Part shown: positions 43,095 through 51,660 of the stretch, in pieces | Position numbering within the stretch: position 1 is the stretch's first letter | Layout of the letters: each line of letters starts with the position of its first letter | DNA from: Chitinophagaceae bacterium | Lineage (GTDB): Bacteria > Bacteroidota > Bacteroidia > Chitinophagales > Chitinophagaceae | NCBI GenBank assembly: GCA_016787085.1 | Contig: JAEUVJ010000023.1 | Coordinates: 1 to 64,000, forward strand | Direction of reading: 5' to 3' | DNA: 64,000 nt | The notes under the pieces: model-generated | Told to the model about the DNA's origin: nothing | The model's database searches: none | What the model saw: the letters and a program-made list of their open reading frames with translations, nothing else | Position numbers and translations under genes: made by a program

Positions 43095-44065
43095 CCGGCA
43101 TCTCTCAGCATCTTTTCAATATCGGGATGATCTTTTTTCATAGACCAGGCGAGTGGCGTAGCCCAGGTGGCACCAGCCTTGCCCGGATCGGCTCCTTGTG
43201 CAAGCAGGTATTGTACCATGTCCCTGTGCCCCCACCGGGCAGCCATACCTAAAGGAGTTGACCGGTATTCTTCATCCACAGGATCTATCTCTGCACCATG
43301 TTTTATCAGGAACTCTGCTTTGGGGATATCTCCTTTTTGCGCCATATCATGCAGGATCGTTACGTGTTGCCAGCTCATCACATTGGGACTCATTCCCTGT
43401 TCCAGCATAAAGGAGGCGCCGTCATATCTTTCAAAATAATAAGCCTGTGTCCATTTTAAAACAGCAGGAACCCTGGCACCATAACTTATTAGTAGTTGTA
43501 TTATGTCCCTGTGGTTTTCTTTTGCCGGCATCATCAGTAATCCTTCGCCCCAGAAAAAGGATTCATCCAGGGCGTACTCCGGGTGTTCTGATAATATTTT
43601 TTTTACCTTGTCTATATTGTTTTTATCTATTGCTTCTTCCAGCTCATGTTGCCGTGCTGTTCTTTTAAAAAGTATCCGCCCGTTATCACCGTTGAATTGC
43701 TGAAGGGATGGGTTGCGTGAGTAAGCGGCCAGCATGCCGGCTATTTCGGGATACTGCCGGTCTTCTGCTATAGCGGGCAGCGCATCCAGGAAAGGATAGG
43801 TCCTGTAAGCGGGATCATAAGCGCCATGCCTCAACAAATAATTCACCAACTCCGTATGACCTTCACGCACGGCCAGGTGAATAGGCGGCGTGTAGTTATA
43901 CTGGGCGTATGCAAGTTCGGGGCATTCGGTCACCAGTTCTTTTACCCGTGATAAATTACCGTCATAGCTGGCCGCCAGCATTGCCCATACTTTGTCTGTG
44001 GTGGAAACAATGCCGTTCGCTATTTCCATTGGTAAACCGGACTTTAGTTCATTGGGCTGTATCAT
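43085..44065 (-). CDS. Ankyrin repeat protein
   Basis: 326 residues from ATG 44065 (MIQPNELKSG). The open frame reaches 44146 through a hydrophobic segment (VSVFLGISYIAINV), so an N-terminal membrane anchor remains possible. It has at least six ankyrin-type units, clearest in PPIHLAVREGHTELVNYLLRHGA, GEGLLMMPAKENHRDIIQLLISYGA and STPLGMAARWGHRDMVQYLLAQGA. Such repeats mediate protein binding. It ends with MLRDAGTC at a point where a histidine-kinase tail begins in another frame, so the true original C-terminus may have been lost. Confidence 0.85.
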   Translation of the reverse strand: MIQPNELKSGLPMEIANGIVSTTDKVWAMLAASYDGNLSRVKELVTECPELAYAQYNYTPPIHLAVREGHTELVNYLLRHGAYDPAYRTYPFLDALPAIAEDRQYPEIAGMLAAYSRNPSLQQFNGDNGRILFKRTARQHELEEAIDKNNIDKVKKILSEHPEYALDESFFWGEGLLMMPAKENHRDIIQLLISYGARVPAVLKWTQAYYFERYDGASFMLEQGMSPNVMSWQHVTILHDMAQKGDIPKAEFLIKHGAEIDPVDEEYRSTPLGMAARWGHRDMVQYLLAQGADPGKAGATWATPLAWSMKKDHPDIEKMLRDAGTC

Positions 44066-44177
44066 CTTTATAAAGTAAGTGGAGCGTAAATCTGTGCGGC
44101 TTACGTTTATCGCAATGTACGAAATACCCAAAAAAACAGAGACCATCCATATAAACCATACCGTCTGCCGCTTTCAA

Positions 44178-45857
44178 TTATTGGATGATAATCTTCTCAG
44201 TTTGCCGGAAATCGGTTCCTGTTAACTGAATCAAATAAACACCTTTTTGCAAAGAAGGTAAGGGCAGTGTAAAATACCCGGTGCGGCTATACATGTTGCA
44301 GGACAGTATCATCCTGCCGTCAGCACTAAATAGTGATACCTTTTCCATCGCCTTGTCCGAAATGATATTTACAAAGCCGCCCGATATCAGGGTTGGATAT
44401 ATCCGGGCATTTGATTTATCATTGTTTCGTACCGTAATGACCGGCGAGTAATAAAAACTTCCGTCTCTTTCTATGATCTTAAGCCTGTAAAATGTCTTTG
44501 AAGAATAATGACTGTTGTGCCGGAATACATAATCATTTTTATTGCCATCGCTTATAGCCGGGATTTCTCCTGCTTTGGCATATACGGAACCATCGGCGCT
44601 ATACTCCACTTCATATTTACCTATATTCTCCTCTGCTTCGGCGGTCCATAGTATATCGTTATAACCAGAGCCCGTCCTGCCGTAAAAACGGATCAGCGAT
44701 AAGGGGGTTACAAAAGGCACTACTACCCTGTACACTGCATTGCCGCCAAGAGAAACGGCATAAAGGACGCTGCCATCATTCGTTTCGCTTATCGAGGCGA
44801 TAAATGCAGGTAAACCCGTCTGGGCAGCAACAGTCCAGCCACCGGTCCCGTCAGGCCTTATGCACCATAGCTGGCCGGAATAAAAATCAACGGTTATATA
44901 CCAGCCCTGTAAAGAAGGAAACTCGCTGCCGCGATATACATAACCACCTACCACAGACGAAGATCCAGATGGCGGGTTGTCGTAACTGAATATGGGTTGT
45001 ATATCTGCATTGTCAACCGTATCACAATCTCCCTGCGACGGTGCGGAACTATTCGGCAGCAATGCTTCAAAACAAGGCCATCCGTAATTGGCGCCATAGG
45101 TGCCGCCAGCCCGAAAATTCACCTCTTCTTTCAATCCCTGCCCCACATCGCCGATCCACATATCGCCGGTGGCCCGGTCAAAGCTCCAACGAAAGGGATT
45201 GCGTAATCCCCAGGCCCATATTTCAGGAACGGGAGTAGCTGCATCTACATTCATGCGTATCATATTCCCCAGCAAGGAAGTATTGTCCTGTGCATTGTTG
45301 AACGGGTCATTACCACTGCCGCCATCACCGGTGGCAAAATATAAATAGTTGATGCCGCCTTCTGTCCGAAACTGCAGGTGCCCGCCATTGTGATTATTAA
45401 AAGGTTTGGGAATACTAAGCAGTGGTGAGGCCGGATTGGGTGTGGGGTTGGCAATATTGGGATCAGCAGATACCTGGTAGCGGGCTATGGTAATATTGCC
45501 GGCATTGTCATTGTAATACACAAAGAAAAAACCGTTGCTTGCGTAATCCGGATGAAAAGCCATGCTCAGCAATCCCCTTTCATCATCATCAACACTAATA
45601 GCACTGATATCAAGGAAAGGCGAGGCCAACAACGAAGTTCCGTTCCAGATCAGGATCGTTCCGCTTTTTTGCACGATAAACAACCGGCCGCTGACATCCC
45701 CGGGTGCAGTAACTACTTCCATAGGCAACGAGAGCCCGGAAGTAATGACAGGATCATAACTTATCTGCGGCTGTGAACAGACGTTTCCGGCAGAAAGCAG
45801 AAAAGTAAAATACAGAATGAGAATTTTTGCAGGAGTCCTCACAATTCCATTAAGCAT
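44178..45857 (-). CDS. Sorbosone/glucose dehydrogenase-like six-bladed propeller with T9SS sorting domain
   Basis: 559 residues with a signal peptide (ILYFTFLLSAGNVCSQPQ). Residues 30-375 are a GSDH/PQQ-dependent sugar dehydrogenase-like propeller: GLSLPMEVVTAPGD, DDDERGLLSMAFHPDY, LYFATGDGGSGNDPFNNAQ, WAWGLRNPFRWSFDRATGDMW, GDVGQGLKEEVN and ANYGWPCFEA. A linker and a type A T9SS sorting domain (last 75 residues, ending TDFRQTEKIIIQ) direct surface export. Sugar oxidation with PQQ is known for the family; activity here is inferred. Confidence 0.92.
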   Translation of the reverse strand: MLNGIVRTPAKILILYFTFLLSAGNVCSQPQISYDPVITSGLSLPMEVVTAPGDVSGRLFIVQKSGTILIWNGTSLLASPFLDISAISVDDDERGLLSMAFHPDYASNGFFFVYYNDNAGNITIARYQVSADPNIANPTPNPASPLLSIPKPFNNHNGGHLQFRTEGGINYLYFATGDGGSGNDPFNNAQDNTSLLGNMIRMNVDAATPVPEIWAWGLRNPFRWSFDRATGDMWIGDVGQGLKEEVNFRAGGTYGANYGWPCFEALLPNSSAPSQGDCDTVDNADIQPIFSYDNPPSGSSSVVGGYVYRGSEFPSLQGWYITVDFYSGQLWCIRPDGTGGWTVAAQTGLPAFIASISETNDGSVLYAVSLGGNAVYRVVVPFVTPLSLIRFYGRTGSGYNDILWTAEAEENIGKYEVEYSADGSVYAKAGEIPAISDGNKNDYVFRHNSHYSSKTFYRLKIIERDGSFYYSPVITVRNNDKSNARIYPTLISGGFVNIISDKAMEKVSLFSADGRMILSCNMYSRTGYFTLPLPSLQKGVYLIQLTGTDFRQTEKIIIQ

Positions 45858-45956
45858 AGAGGTAAATTTACTAAAGTATTAACGGCAAAATCAATGCCCC
45901 GGTTGTTATAAGTACAAAATTTAAAATAAGCGGCTGCAGTAATGCAACCAGTATTT

Positions 45957-46368
45957 TCAGGAAGAAAGTCGTTTTGGTATACTCACGGAGCTACGCAGAG
46001 TGATTATGGCTAAACGAGTAAAGCGAATGGCAGTAATTTCCTCCGGAATATTATCCCTAAAAATAATGGCGTCATCCATGGTTCCGGTGGACATTGTTTT
46101 TAAAATAACGACTTTACTGGCTTTATTGTACCAATTCGAGTAATCAACGGTGCCGGCCGAAGCATCGTGAATATCTTTTGCATAAGGCCAATAGCTATTA
46201 AGTAACTCATAGGAAACTCTTCCCATCAGCAGGGGTATCAGCATCTTTTGTCAATTAGCAGACAAATTCGAGGTTTTCTTTTCCTTCATCAAAACCAGTT
46301 AATTCGCCTCCGGGACCGGCAACAAAACCTTCCGGCGCCATATATACAAAGGAAACCAGTTTCCCCAT
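45957..46368 (-). pseudogene. Broken RibD-C/dihydrofolate-reductase-like gene
   Basis: The N-terminal part starts at ATG 46368 (MGKLVSFVYMAPEGFVAGPGG) and stops at a TAA at 46255-46257. Reading on through the stop gives LTKDADT and then, after one extra base, LLMGRVSYELLNSYWPYAKD in the next frame, the classic LLLGRxTYE motif of RibD-C reductases. The C-terminal third after IPEEITAI no longer resembles the family (expected GSGxLVQxL is missing). So the gene carries a stop, a frameshift and a replaced end. The intact second half is open from 46244. Confidence 0.8.
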
Positions 46369-46389
46369 TTTGCTTTAACTGAAATTTTT

Positions 46390-46800
46390 TTATCCTCTTT
46401 TTTTTGCCGATCTGGCAGTAACGGCTTTTTTGATATTCAATTTTTCAAGATTCTGTTTCACTCTGAACTGAACGATCTTTTTGATCAGCGTTAATGGTAA
46501 TGGTTTATCCAAAGGAAACTGTACCGCACCTTTCGAAGTTTTGTAGACTGATAATTCATTTTTGAATGCTTCGATACCGGCCGCACCAGGGTAAAATCCG
46601 ATATGATGCTCGTAACCGGCAAAATGAACCAGGTTGCCGTTCAATTTGAAGGTGGGAATACCATAGCTGATGGCTTCTTCTGCATCGGGTGCTGACTTTT
46701 GGATAGCTGTCCTGATTTGTTTTAAAAGCACCTGCGTGGATCGGGGATAGGCGGCAATGTGATCGTCTATATTCTTTGCTGGGATAAGTTTCATGGCCAT
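46390..46800 (-). CDS. DUF1801 (YdhG-like) family protein
   Basis: 136 residues starting MAMKLIPAKNIDDHIAAYP. The DUF1801 signatures are RTAIQKSAPDAEEAISYGIPTFKLNG at about 31-56 followed by GYEHHIGFYPGAAGIEAF. The C-terminus is very basic (KKAVTARSAKKRG). The family is small, cytoplasmic and of uncertain role (some members called iron chaperones). It lies in a cluster of similar small environmental-response genes on the same strand. Confidence 0.88.
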   Translation of the reverse strand: MAMKLIPAKNIDDHIAAYPRSTQVLLKQIRTAIQKSAPDAEEAISYGIPTFKLNGNLVHFAGYEHHIGFYPGAAGIEAFKNELSVYKTSKGAVQFPLDKPLPLTLIKKIVQFRVKQNLEKLNIKKAVTARSAKKRG

Positions 46801-46827
46801 GATCGTTGATTGAAGGGTGAATGTGTT

Positions 46828-46935
46828 TTACTTCTCCAGGTTATTTTTCAGGTTCAGCAGATTTTGCTGCATATCCTTACCCGCTAATTTATCATAAAGG
46901 GATTTTGGATATTCAGATTGACCGGATTGAGTATG
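46828..46935 (-). pseudogene. Possible tail of a lost SRPBCC-type gene
   Basis: An open frame without a start encodes YPKSLYDKLAGKDMQQNLLN and then LKNNLEK-stop. The pattern (KSLYxKxxGKDMxQNLxNLKxxLE) resembles the end of AHSA1-type SRPBCC proteins seen nearby at 49-51 kb. No upstream coding continues from it. Low confidence. Confidence 0.3.
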
Positions 46936-46956
46936 ACTAAGCTAAAACTATTTTAT

Positions 46957-47364
46957 TTACTGCGGTAATGCAGTTTCATCCATATACAATACTTCCCATT
47001 GATGTCCGTCGGGATCGGCGAAACTGTGCCCGTACATCCAGCCATGATCCTGGGATTCCATATAAACAGAGCCTCCCGCTGCCAAAGCCTTCCTGATCAT
47101 ATCATCCACATCTTGCCGGCTTTCTGCATCGAGGGCAATCAATACTTCTGTATTCTTCCTGGCATCTGCCAGTTCTTTTTTAGTAAATGTTTTGAAGAAC
47201 TCTTCCGTGATCAGCATGGAGTAAATACTGCCATCGGCAATAACCATACAGGCGGCTTTATCATCCGTGAACTGGGGATTGAAACTGAACCCAAGCTGAG
47301 TGAAGAATGCTATTGAACGCTGCAGGTCCCTGACGGGCAGGTTTATGAATATTTTAGATGCCAT
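46957..47364 (-). CDS. VOC family (glyoxalase/bleomycin-resistance fold) protein
   Basis: 135 residues. Two beta-alpha-beta-beta-beta units: FINLPVRDLQRSIAFFTQLGF at the N-terminus, and HGWMYGHSFADPDGHQWEVLYMDE at the C-terminus with the metal-ligand pattern DPDGHxWE. The N-terminal first metal ligand is replaced by N (FINLP), so a glyoxalase reaction is not assured. It is divergent from the AraC-family regulator gene at 47540 and shares its intergenic promoter region. Confidence 0.9.
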   Translation of the reverse strand: MASKIFINLPVRDLQRSIAFFTQLGFSFNPQFTDDKAACMVIADGSIYSMLITEEFFKTFTKKELADARKNTEVLIALDAESRQDVDDMIRKALAAGGSVYMESQDHGWMYGHSFADPDGHQWEVLYMDETALPQ

Positions 47365-47419
47365 AACCGTATGTTTTAGTAATTGATAAATGCGTCTGTG
47401 ACGCAGTTGTTATAGAGAA

Positions 47420-47427
47420 CAAACTTA
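47420..47427 (-). promoter_or_regulatory. Putative -7 element for the VOC gene
   Basis: On the minus strand TAAGTTTG matches TAnnTTTG, 56 bases before the ATG at 47364. No clear -33 match. Confidence 0.4.
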
Positions 47428-47475
47428 CTGTCAATATTTCTTCCGGACGCTGTATCATTCCGACATTGGCAGGGG

Positions 47476-47506
47476 TTGATTCCGACAACGGCTTCCTTTA
47501 CCTTTG
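47476..47506 (+). promoter_or_regulatory. Promoter of the AraC/DJ-1-type regulator
   Basis: TTG (47476-47478), 20-base spacer, then TACCTTTG (47499-47506), an exact TAnnTTTG match. The ATG is 33 bases downstream. One of the best promoter matches in the window. Confidence 0.7.
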
Positions 47507-47539
47507 ATAATACCAATCAGGCCTTAAATACGCTTTCCA

Positions 47540-48526
47540 ATGAAACACATTTCTATTCTTGTGCCACTCGGCCACAGCAGCCTGCCGAATATTGACGGCA
47601 CTCACCAGATATTATCTGAGGCCAATAAGTTTTGTGAGATGATGGGTAAGCCACCTGTATTTAAAGTACAATTGGTCGGTCTTTCCAAAGAGATCGCACA
47701 ACGCAACGGCCGTTACACTATTTGCCCTGATCTGCTCATCCATGAAGTAAAGAAAACAGATATCATTATCATACCGGCTATGCATGGAGACCTGGAAAAG
47801 GCAATAGAGGAGAACAAAGATTTTCTGCCCTGGATAATGGATCAATATAAGAACGGTACAGAGCTCGTCAGTTTTTGCATTGCCGCTTTTTTCCTGGCGA
47901 AGACAGGATTACTCAACGGCAAACAGTGTGCTACGCACTGGAGCCTGGCCAACGAATTCAGGCAAATGTACCCGGAGGTGAACCTGGTGGACGATAAGAT
48001 CATGACGGCGGAGAATGGTATCTATACCAGCGGCGGGGCTTATTCATTTCTTAACCTGATCGCTTACCTGATAGAAAAACATGCCGGTCGTGATATAGCT
48101 ATTCTTGTTGCCAAGGCATTTATGATTGACATAGATCGTATCAGCCAGTCACCATTCATCGTTTTCTCCGGTCAAAAAGCGCATGAGGATGAGCCGATCA
48201 AAAAGGCGCAGGAATTTATTGAAAGCAATTTCCAGGAAAAGATCACCGTAGATCAGCTGGCGGTGATGTTTGCGCTTGGCCGGCGCAACTTAGAAAGACG
48301 ATTTAAAAAGGCAACAGCCAATACGGTGATCGAATATATTCAGCGGGTGAAAATAGAAGCGGCGAAGAAACAACTCGAAACAGGCAGAAGAACCGTGAAT
48401 GAAGTGATGTATGATGTCGGTTATAATGACATCAAAGCGTTCAGGGATGTGTTCAAAAAAATAACAGGCCTGTCGCCGATAGATTATAAGAACAAGTATA
48501 ATAAAGAGGCAGCAATGTATAACTGA
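47540..48526 (+). CDS. GlxA-type transcription regulator (DJ-1/PfpI domain plus AraC HTH)
   Basis: 328 residues. The N-terminal about 200 residues have a DJ-1/PfpI class I amidotransferase-like fold with the elbow SFCIAAFFLAKTGLL and GAYSFLNLIAYL; it is expected to sense a small molecule and not to be catalytic. The C-terminal about 100 residues hold two helix-turn-helix units of AraC type (ITVDQLAVMFALGRRNLERRFKKATAN, then VNEVMYDVGYNDIKAFRDVFKKITGLSPIDYK). It probably regulates itself and the divergent VOC gene. It has a clear promoter. Confidence 0.93.
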   Translation: MKHISILVPLGHSSLPNIDGTHQILSEANKFCEMMGKPPVFKVQLVGLSKEIAQRNGRYTICPDLLIHEVKKTDIIIIPAMHGDLEKAIEENKDFLPWIMDQYKNGTELVSFCIAAFFLAKTGLLNGKQCATHWSLANEFRQMYPEVNLVDDKIMTAENGIYTSGGAYSFLNLIAYLIEKHAGRDIAILVAKAFMIDIDRISQSPFIVFSGQKAHEDEPIKKAQEFIESNFQEKITVDQLAVMFALGRRNLERRFKKATANTVIEYIQRVKIEAAKKQLETGRRTVNEVMYDVGYNDIKAFRDVFKKITGLSPIDYKNKYNKEAAMYN

Positions 48527-48596
48527 TTACTAATTTATAGTTTAAATGTATCCTCCGATACTATTCCTGATCACATGTCAGGGGTAACATTGTTTG

Positions 48597-48977
48597 TTAT
48601 GCTTTGTAATAGTTCTCAAGCCAAACCTTTTCTTCTGCAGCAACTTCCGAAAAAAGCTGATGACGGGAATAATCGCTGATAATCCTGAGACATTCTTCTT
48701 TAAGCTTTTCATCTGTTTTTCCATATTCTAACAAAAGGTGTGCGGCCCATAAGGGAATAAAATATTGCCCTTCCATAAAATTTTCTGCAAAGTCCTCATA
48801 TGAGTCACTATCAAAATAATTTTTGGCAATTCGCACCAGTTCTTTGTAGCCTTCAGTTTCTTTCGATTGTTGGTTTGCAGGTCTTATACCCAAGAAGTAG
48901 TTAATTCTGCATTGAACTATAAATGAGTCTGATTTTTCTTTCATTTGATTTAGGAATACTAAGGTTGTGTCTGACAA
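48597..48977 (-). CDS. Hypothetical protein, all-helical
   Basis: 126 residues, no signal peptide, acidic and predominantly helical (TEGYKELVRIAKNYFDSDSYEDFAENF, then PLWAAHLLLEYG). I do not recognise the family. It sits alone between the AraC-type regulator (convergent) and the SRPBCC operon on the same strand, with 110 bases to the latter. Base composition is AT-rich. Confidence 0.65.
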   Translation of the reverse strand: MSDTTLVFLNQMKEKSDSFIVQCRINYFLGIRPANQQSKETEGYKELVRIAKNYFDSDSYEDFAENFMEGQYFIPLWAAHLLLEYGKTDEKLKEECLRIISDYSRHQLFSEVAAEEKVWLENYYKA

Positions 48978-49087
48978 CTATATTTTAGGGTTATTATTTT
49001 GCGTTTATGACTTTTTTTGAACGCTGTGGTTCATTAATTTACGACTTTTGAGATCCAATGCAAAAAGCTTTGCAAATGCCTTTTAAA

Positions 49088-49522
49088 TCAAGAGCTTTTT
49101 TCTACAAATTCTTTTAACGATGTCCCTATGATGTAGCCCCATCCTTCGATGAAATTCTCCTTAGCAAAATCAGTATTCATGCTTGCCGGGAATGTTTCGA
49201 GCCCTTCGTGAGTTAACTTCAATCTTGTCTTGTCCCCTTCAGCAAATAGTTCAAAAGTTACATAAGACATCCCTTCATAGCCTTTGTAGCGCCAGCTATA
49301 GCGCAGTTTCCTGCCCGTCACGACGTCGGTGATCCTGCAAAGGTGAAGGTATTGTTCACCTTTATGCCCCTGGCCGGTGAATTCAAATTCAAAACCTGTT
49401 TCAGGTTTGAATTCTTTGATATCGAAATACCATTGCTTCATTTGCTCTTTATCGGTAATGGCGTTCCATACTTTTTCAGCCGGGGCATTGTATACTCTTT
49501 CTATCACAAAGGGAGCTTCCAT
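49088..49522 (-). CDS. SRPBCC (AHSA1-type) family protein
   Basis: 144 residues. Begins EAPFVIERVYNAPAEKVWNAIT, the START/SRPBCC helix-grip opening, followed by KEQMKQWYFDIKEF, YSWRYKGYEGMSYVTFEL and a C-terminal helix WGYIIGTSLKEFVEK. Family members bind hydrophobic ligands or act like Aha1; the ligand here is unknown. It is the last gene of the ArsR-headed minus-strand operon, 20 bases after the DoxX-like gene. Confidence 0.9.
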   Translation of the reverse strand: MEAPFVIERVYNAPAEKVWNAITDKEQMKQWYFDIKEFKPETGFEFEFTGQGHKGEQYLHLCRITDVVTGRKLRYSWRYKGYEGMSYVTFELFAEGDKTRLKLTHEGLETFPASMNTDFAKENFIEGWGYIIGTSLKEFVEKSS

Positions 49523-49542
49523 AATAAGATGAATTTAATGGT

Positions 49543-49929
49543 TCAGAGGGAGGCTGTTTTTAACACCGCCATTTTCTTATGCCATAGAAAATAGGAAGCA
49601 AAAAGAAAAATGACCGGCAGGATCATGAAGATGATATCAAATGAAAGCCCCCAGGTGTGCACGATCGAATAGGTAGCGCTGAACAGGTCAAAGAACAACC
49701 CGGCATACGCCCACTCTTTTAGCCTTTTTAAACCTGGTATCAGTATCACCACAGCACCCATGATCTTGGCTATGCCGATAAAAGGAATGAAATACTTAGG
49801 ATATCCGAGCGTGTCGGAGATCAGGCTTACAGAATCGGGCGATACCATTACATTAGGAACAGCCGTAAAGATCATGTAAGCCGAAAAGATGACAGTAATA
49901 ACCCAGTATAAAATATTTAGCTTCTTCAT
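49543..49929 (-). CDS. DoxX-like small membrane protein
   Basis: 128 residues with four membrane helices. Typical of the DoxX-like (DUF2306/DoxX_2) group: LGYPKYFIPFIGIAKIMGAVVILIPG and LKEWAYAGLFFDLFSATYSIVHTWG. No enzymatic residues can be assigned. It lies between SRPBCC genes in a short-spaced operon, 5 bases after the fusion gene. Confidence 0.88.
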   Translation of the reverse strand: MKKLNILYWVITVIFSAYMIFTAVPNVMVSPDSVSLISDTLGYPKYFIPFIGIAKIMGAVVILIPGLKRLKEWAYAGLFFDLFSATYSIVHTWGLSFDIIFMILPVIFLFASYFLWHKKMAVLKTASL

Positions 49930-49934
49930 GGTTT

Positions 49935-50858
49935 TTATTTTGCAGTACAGTTAAACATCCAGTTAACGCCAAATTTATCTGTGCAGCTTCCAAAGTATGC
50001 ACCCCAGAACATATCCTGGAGGTTCATACTTACCTGGCCGTCTGCCGACAACGCGTCAAATAATCTTTTGGTCTCGGTCCTTGTATCAGGTTCCAGGTTG
50101 ATGTAATAGTTGTTGCCGAAGTTGACTTTAAACCCCATGGATTCGGGAGCGTCTGATGCCATTAGTACATGCCCGCCGGTTATGGGCAACTCAATGTGCA
50201 GGATTAATTTTTTGTCTTCTTCAGAGAGAGGAGGCTGTCCTTCCTGTGGAGGAAGGTTGCCAAAACGCTGAATACCGCTGCCGGAAAATTCACTACCGAA
50301 AACGGAGCGGTAAAAAAGAAAAGCCTGTTCCGTATTACCCGGAAAATTCAGGTAAGTGCTGACCCTTGCCATATTGTTTGTTTTTAATTGTGTGCGGAGA
50401 TGGATCTGTGATTTTACATAAGCCTCCAGCCTATCCACGTTCTGTTTCATTCCTTCATCTGCTTTGAAGACCTTAATTACTTCCTTCAGTTGTTCGGCTG
50501 ATTCGAACAAGGAGTGGATATGTACAAGCGTGTTCTTACCCTGTTCTTCAAACGTCACGGTCATCCGGAACTTTGGCCCGGTGACATGCTCCATTACGAT
50601 CTTCTCAGGCTTTCTGATCTCTTTATATACATGTTTGTTTTTGTAATCAGTACCGTCGGGGCCATGCATGATGAATTCCCATTCGCCTTCCGGTTGTACA
50701 TTCATTTTCGAGATGCTGTTCTTAAACCCTGATGGGCCCCACCAGTGTTGTATATGTTCGGGGTCGGTCCATACTTCCCACACTAATTCCCTGGGCGCAT
50801 GAATAAGCCGCGAGATGGAAAGTTCCCTGCTGGTGTCTGTGTTTGTTTTTACCGGCAT
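49935..50858 (-). CDS. SRPBCC-VOC fusion protein
   Basis: 307 residues. Residues 1-152 are an AHSA1-type SRPBCC domain (SISRLIHAPRELVWEVWTDPEHIQHWWGP). Residues from about 165 are a PhnB-like VOC domain (MARVSTYLNFPGNTEQAFLFYRSVFGSEFSG) with a full C-terminal half (WGAYFGSCTDKFGVNWMFN). The linker QIHLRTQLKTNN reads like a former intergenic spacer ending in the ATG of the VOC gene, which suggests fusion by loss of the upstream stop codon. Both domains look intact. It lies 6 bases downstream of another SRPBCC gene. Confidence 0.88.
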   Translation of the reverse strand: MPVKTNTDTSRELSISRLIHAPRELVWEVWTDPEHIQHWWGPSGFKNSISKMNVQPEGEWEFIMHGPDGTDYKNKHVYKEIRKPEKIVMEHVTGPKFRMTVTFEEQGKNTLVHIHSLFESAEQLKEVIKVFKADEGMKQNVDRLEAYVKSQIHLRTQLKTNNMARVSTYLNFPGNTEQAFLFYRSVFGSEFSGSGIQRFGNLPPQEGQPPLSEEDKKLILHIELPITGGHVLMASDAPESMGFKVNFGNNYYINLEPDTRTETKRLFDALSADGQVSMNLQDMFWGAYFGSCTDKFGVNWMFNCTAK

Positions 50859-50864
50859 AAAGGT

Positions 50865-51308
50865 TTATTTAGTTGCATATAATACTGCTTCAAGTCGGTC
50901 AAAATTCTCTTCATTTGCTTTGGCTATGAAGTCTTTTACTTTTTCATACTCACCGGCTGAATCAAACAACATACTGAAAACAAGCCTTGTACTTTCATCC
51001 ATTTTTTCAAAAAGGGCTGTCGCCCTGAATGTATGTACCGGCTCAAGATGATCAAACACGATCTTTACCGGCTGGAAGATTTCAATAAAACGGTTGAAAT
51101 TGTGGTAGTCTGCCCCATCCGGTCCGTGCATGGTGAACTTCCACAGGCCCCCATTTGTAAAGTCAAATTCATCAAACGTACTGGTAAAGCCTTTCGGCCC
51201 CCACCATTGCGCCAATAAATGCGGGTCAGCCCATGCTTTGAATATCTGCTCAACAGGATAATGAAATATCCTTGCAGATACAATTTCATTTCTGTTTCCG
51301 TTTGGCAT
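50865..51308 (-). CDS. SRPBCC (AHSA1-type) family protein
   Basis: 147 residues from ATG 51308 (MPNGNRNEIVSARIFHYP), overlapping the ArsR gene by 23 bases; a start at 51347 would overlap more and add unlikely residues. The domain is clear in ADPHLLAQWWGPKGFTSTFDEF and WKFTMHGPDGADYHNF, with a C-terminal helix ANEENFDRLEAVL. Translationally coupled to the regulator and the fusion gene. Confidence 0.9.
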   Translation of the reverse strand: MPNGNRNEIVSARIFHYPVEQIFKAWADPHLLAQWWGPKGFTSTFDEFDFTNGGLWKFTMHGPDGADYHNFNRFIEIFQPVKIVFDHLEPVHTFRATALFEKMDESTRLVFSMLFDSAGEYEKVKDFIAKANEENFDRLEAVLYATK

Positions 51309-51642
51309 TTTTCTTTGCAGTTGATTTACCGGACGACTGCAATTCACTCAGGTAACTTTCAAGCGCATCCAGTTTCTTTTCCCAGAACTGGCGGTATTGC
51401 TCTACCCAGTCCGATACTTCATTCAACTTTTGCAGTTTGGCCTCGCAATACCTTTCTCTCCCCTGTTGTTTGATCGTGATCAGCCCGCATTCCGTCAGTA
51501 TCCGGATATGCTTGGATATGGCAGGACGGCTCACTTCAAAGTTTTCGGCAACGGCATTCAAGTTCATGGACTGTTTGGCCACCATGCTGATGATGGCCCT
51601 TCTGGTAGGATCGGCGATAGCCTGGAAAACATCTCTTCTCAT
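51286..51642 (-). CDS. ArsR-family transcriptional repressor
   Basis: 118 residues. Winged helix-turn-helix of the ArsR type: RRDVFQAIADPTRRAIISMV, then NLNAVAENFEVSRPAISKHI (recognition helix) and LITIKQQGRERYCEAKLQKL. No metal-binding Cys motif is present, so it belongs to the metal-independent group often linked with SRPBCC genes. The C-terminus is basic. It heads the operon and should bind the two operators in its own promoter (51661-51701). Confidence 0.94.
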   Translation of the reverse strand: MRRDVFQAIADPTRRAIISMVAKQSMNLNAVAENFEVSRPAISKHIRILTECGLITIKQQGRERYCEAKLQKLNEVSDWVEQYRQFWEKKLDALESYLSELQSSGKSTAKKNAKRKQK

Positions 51643-51660
51643 GACCGGTAAACGATTTTA

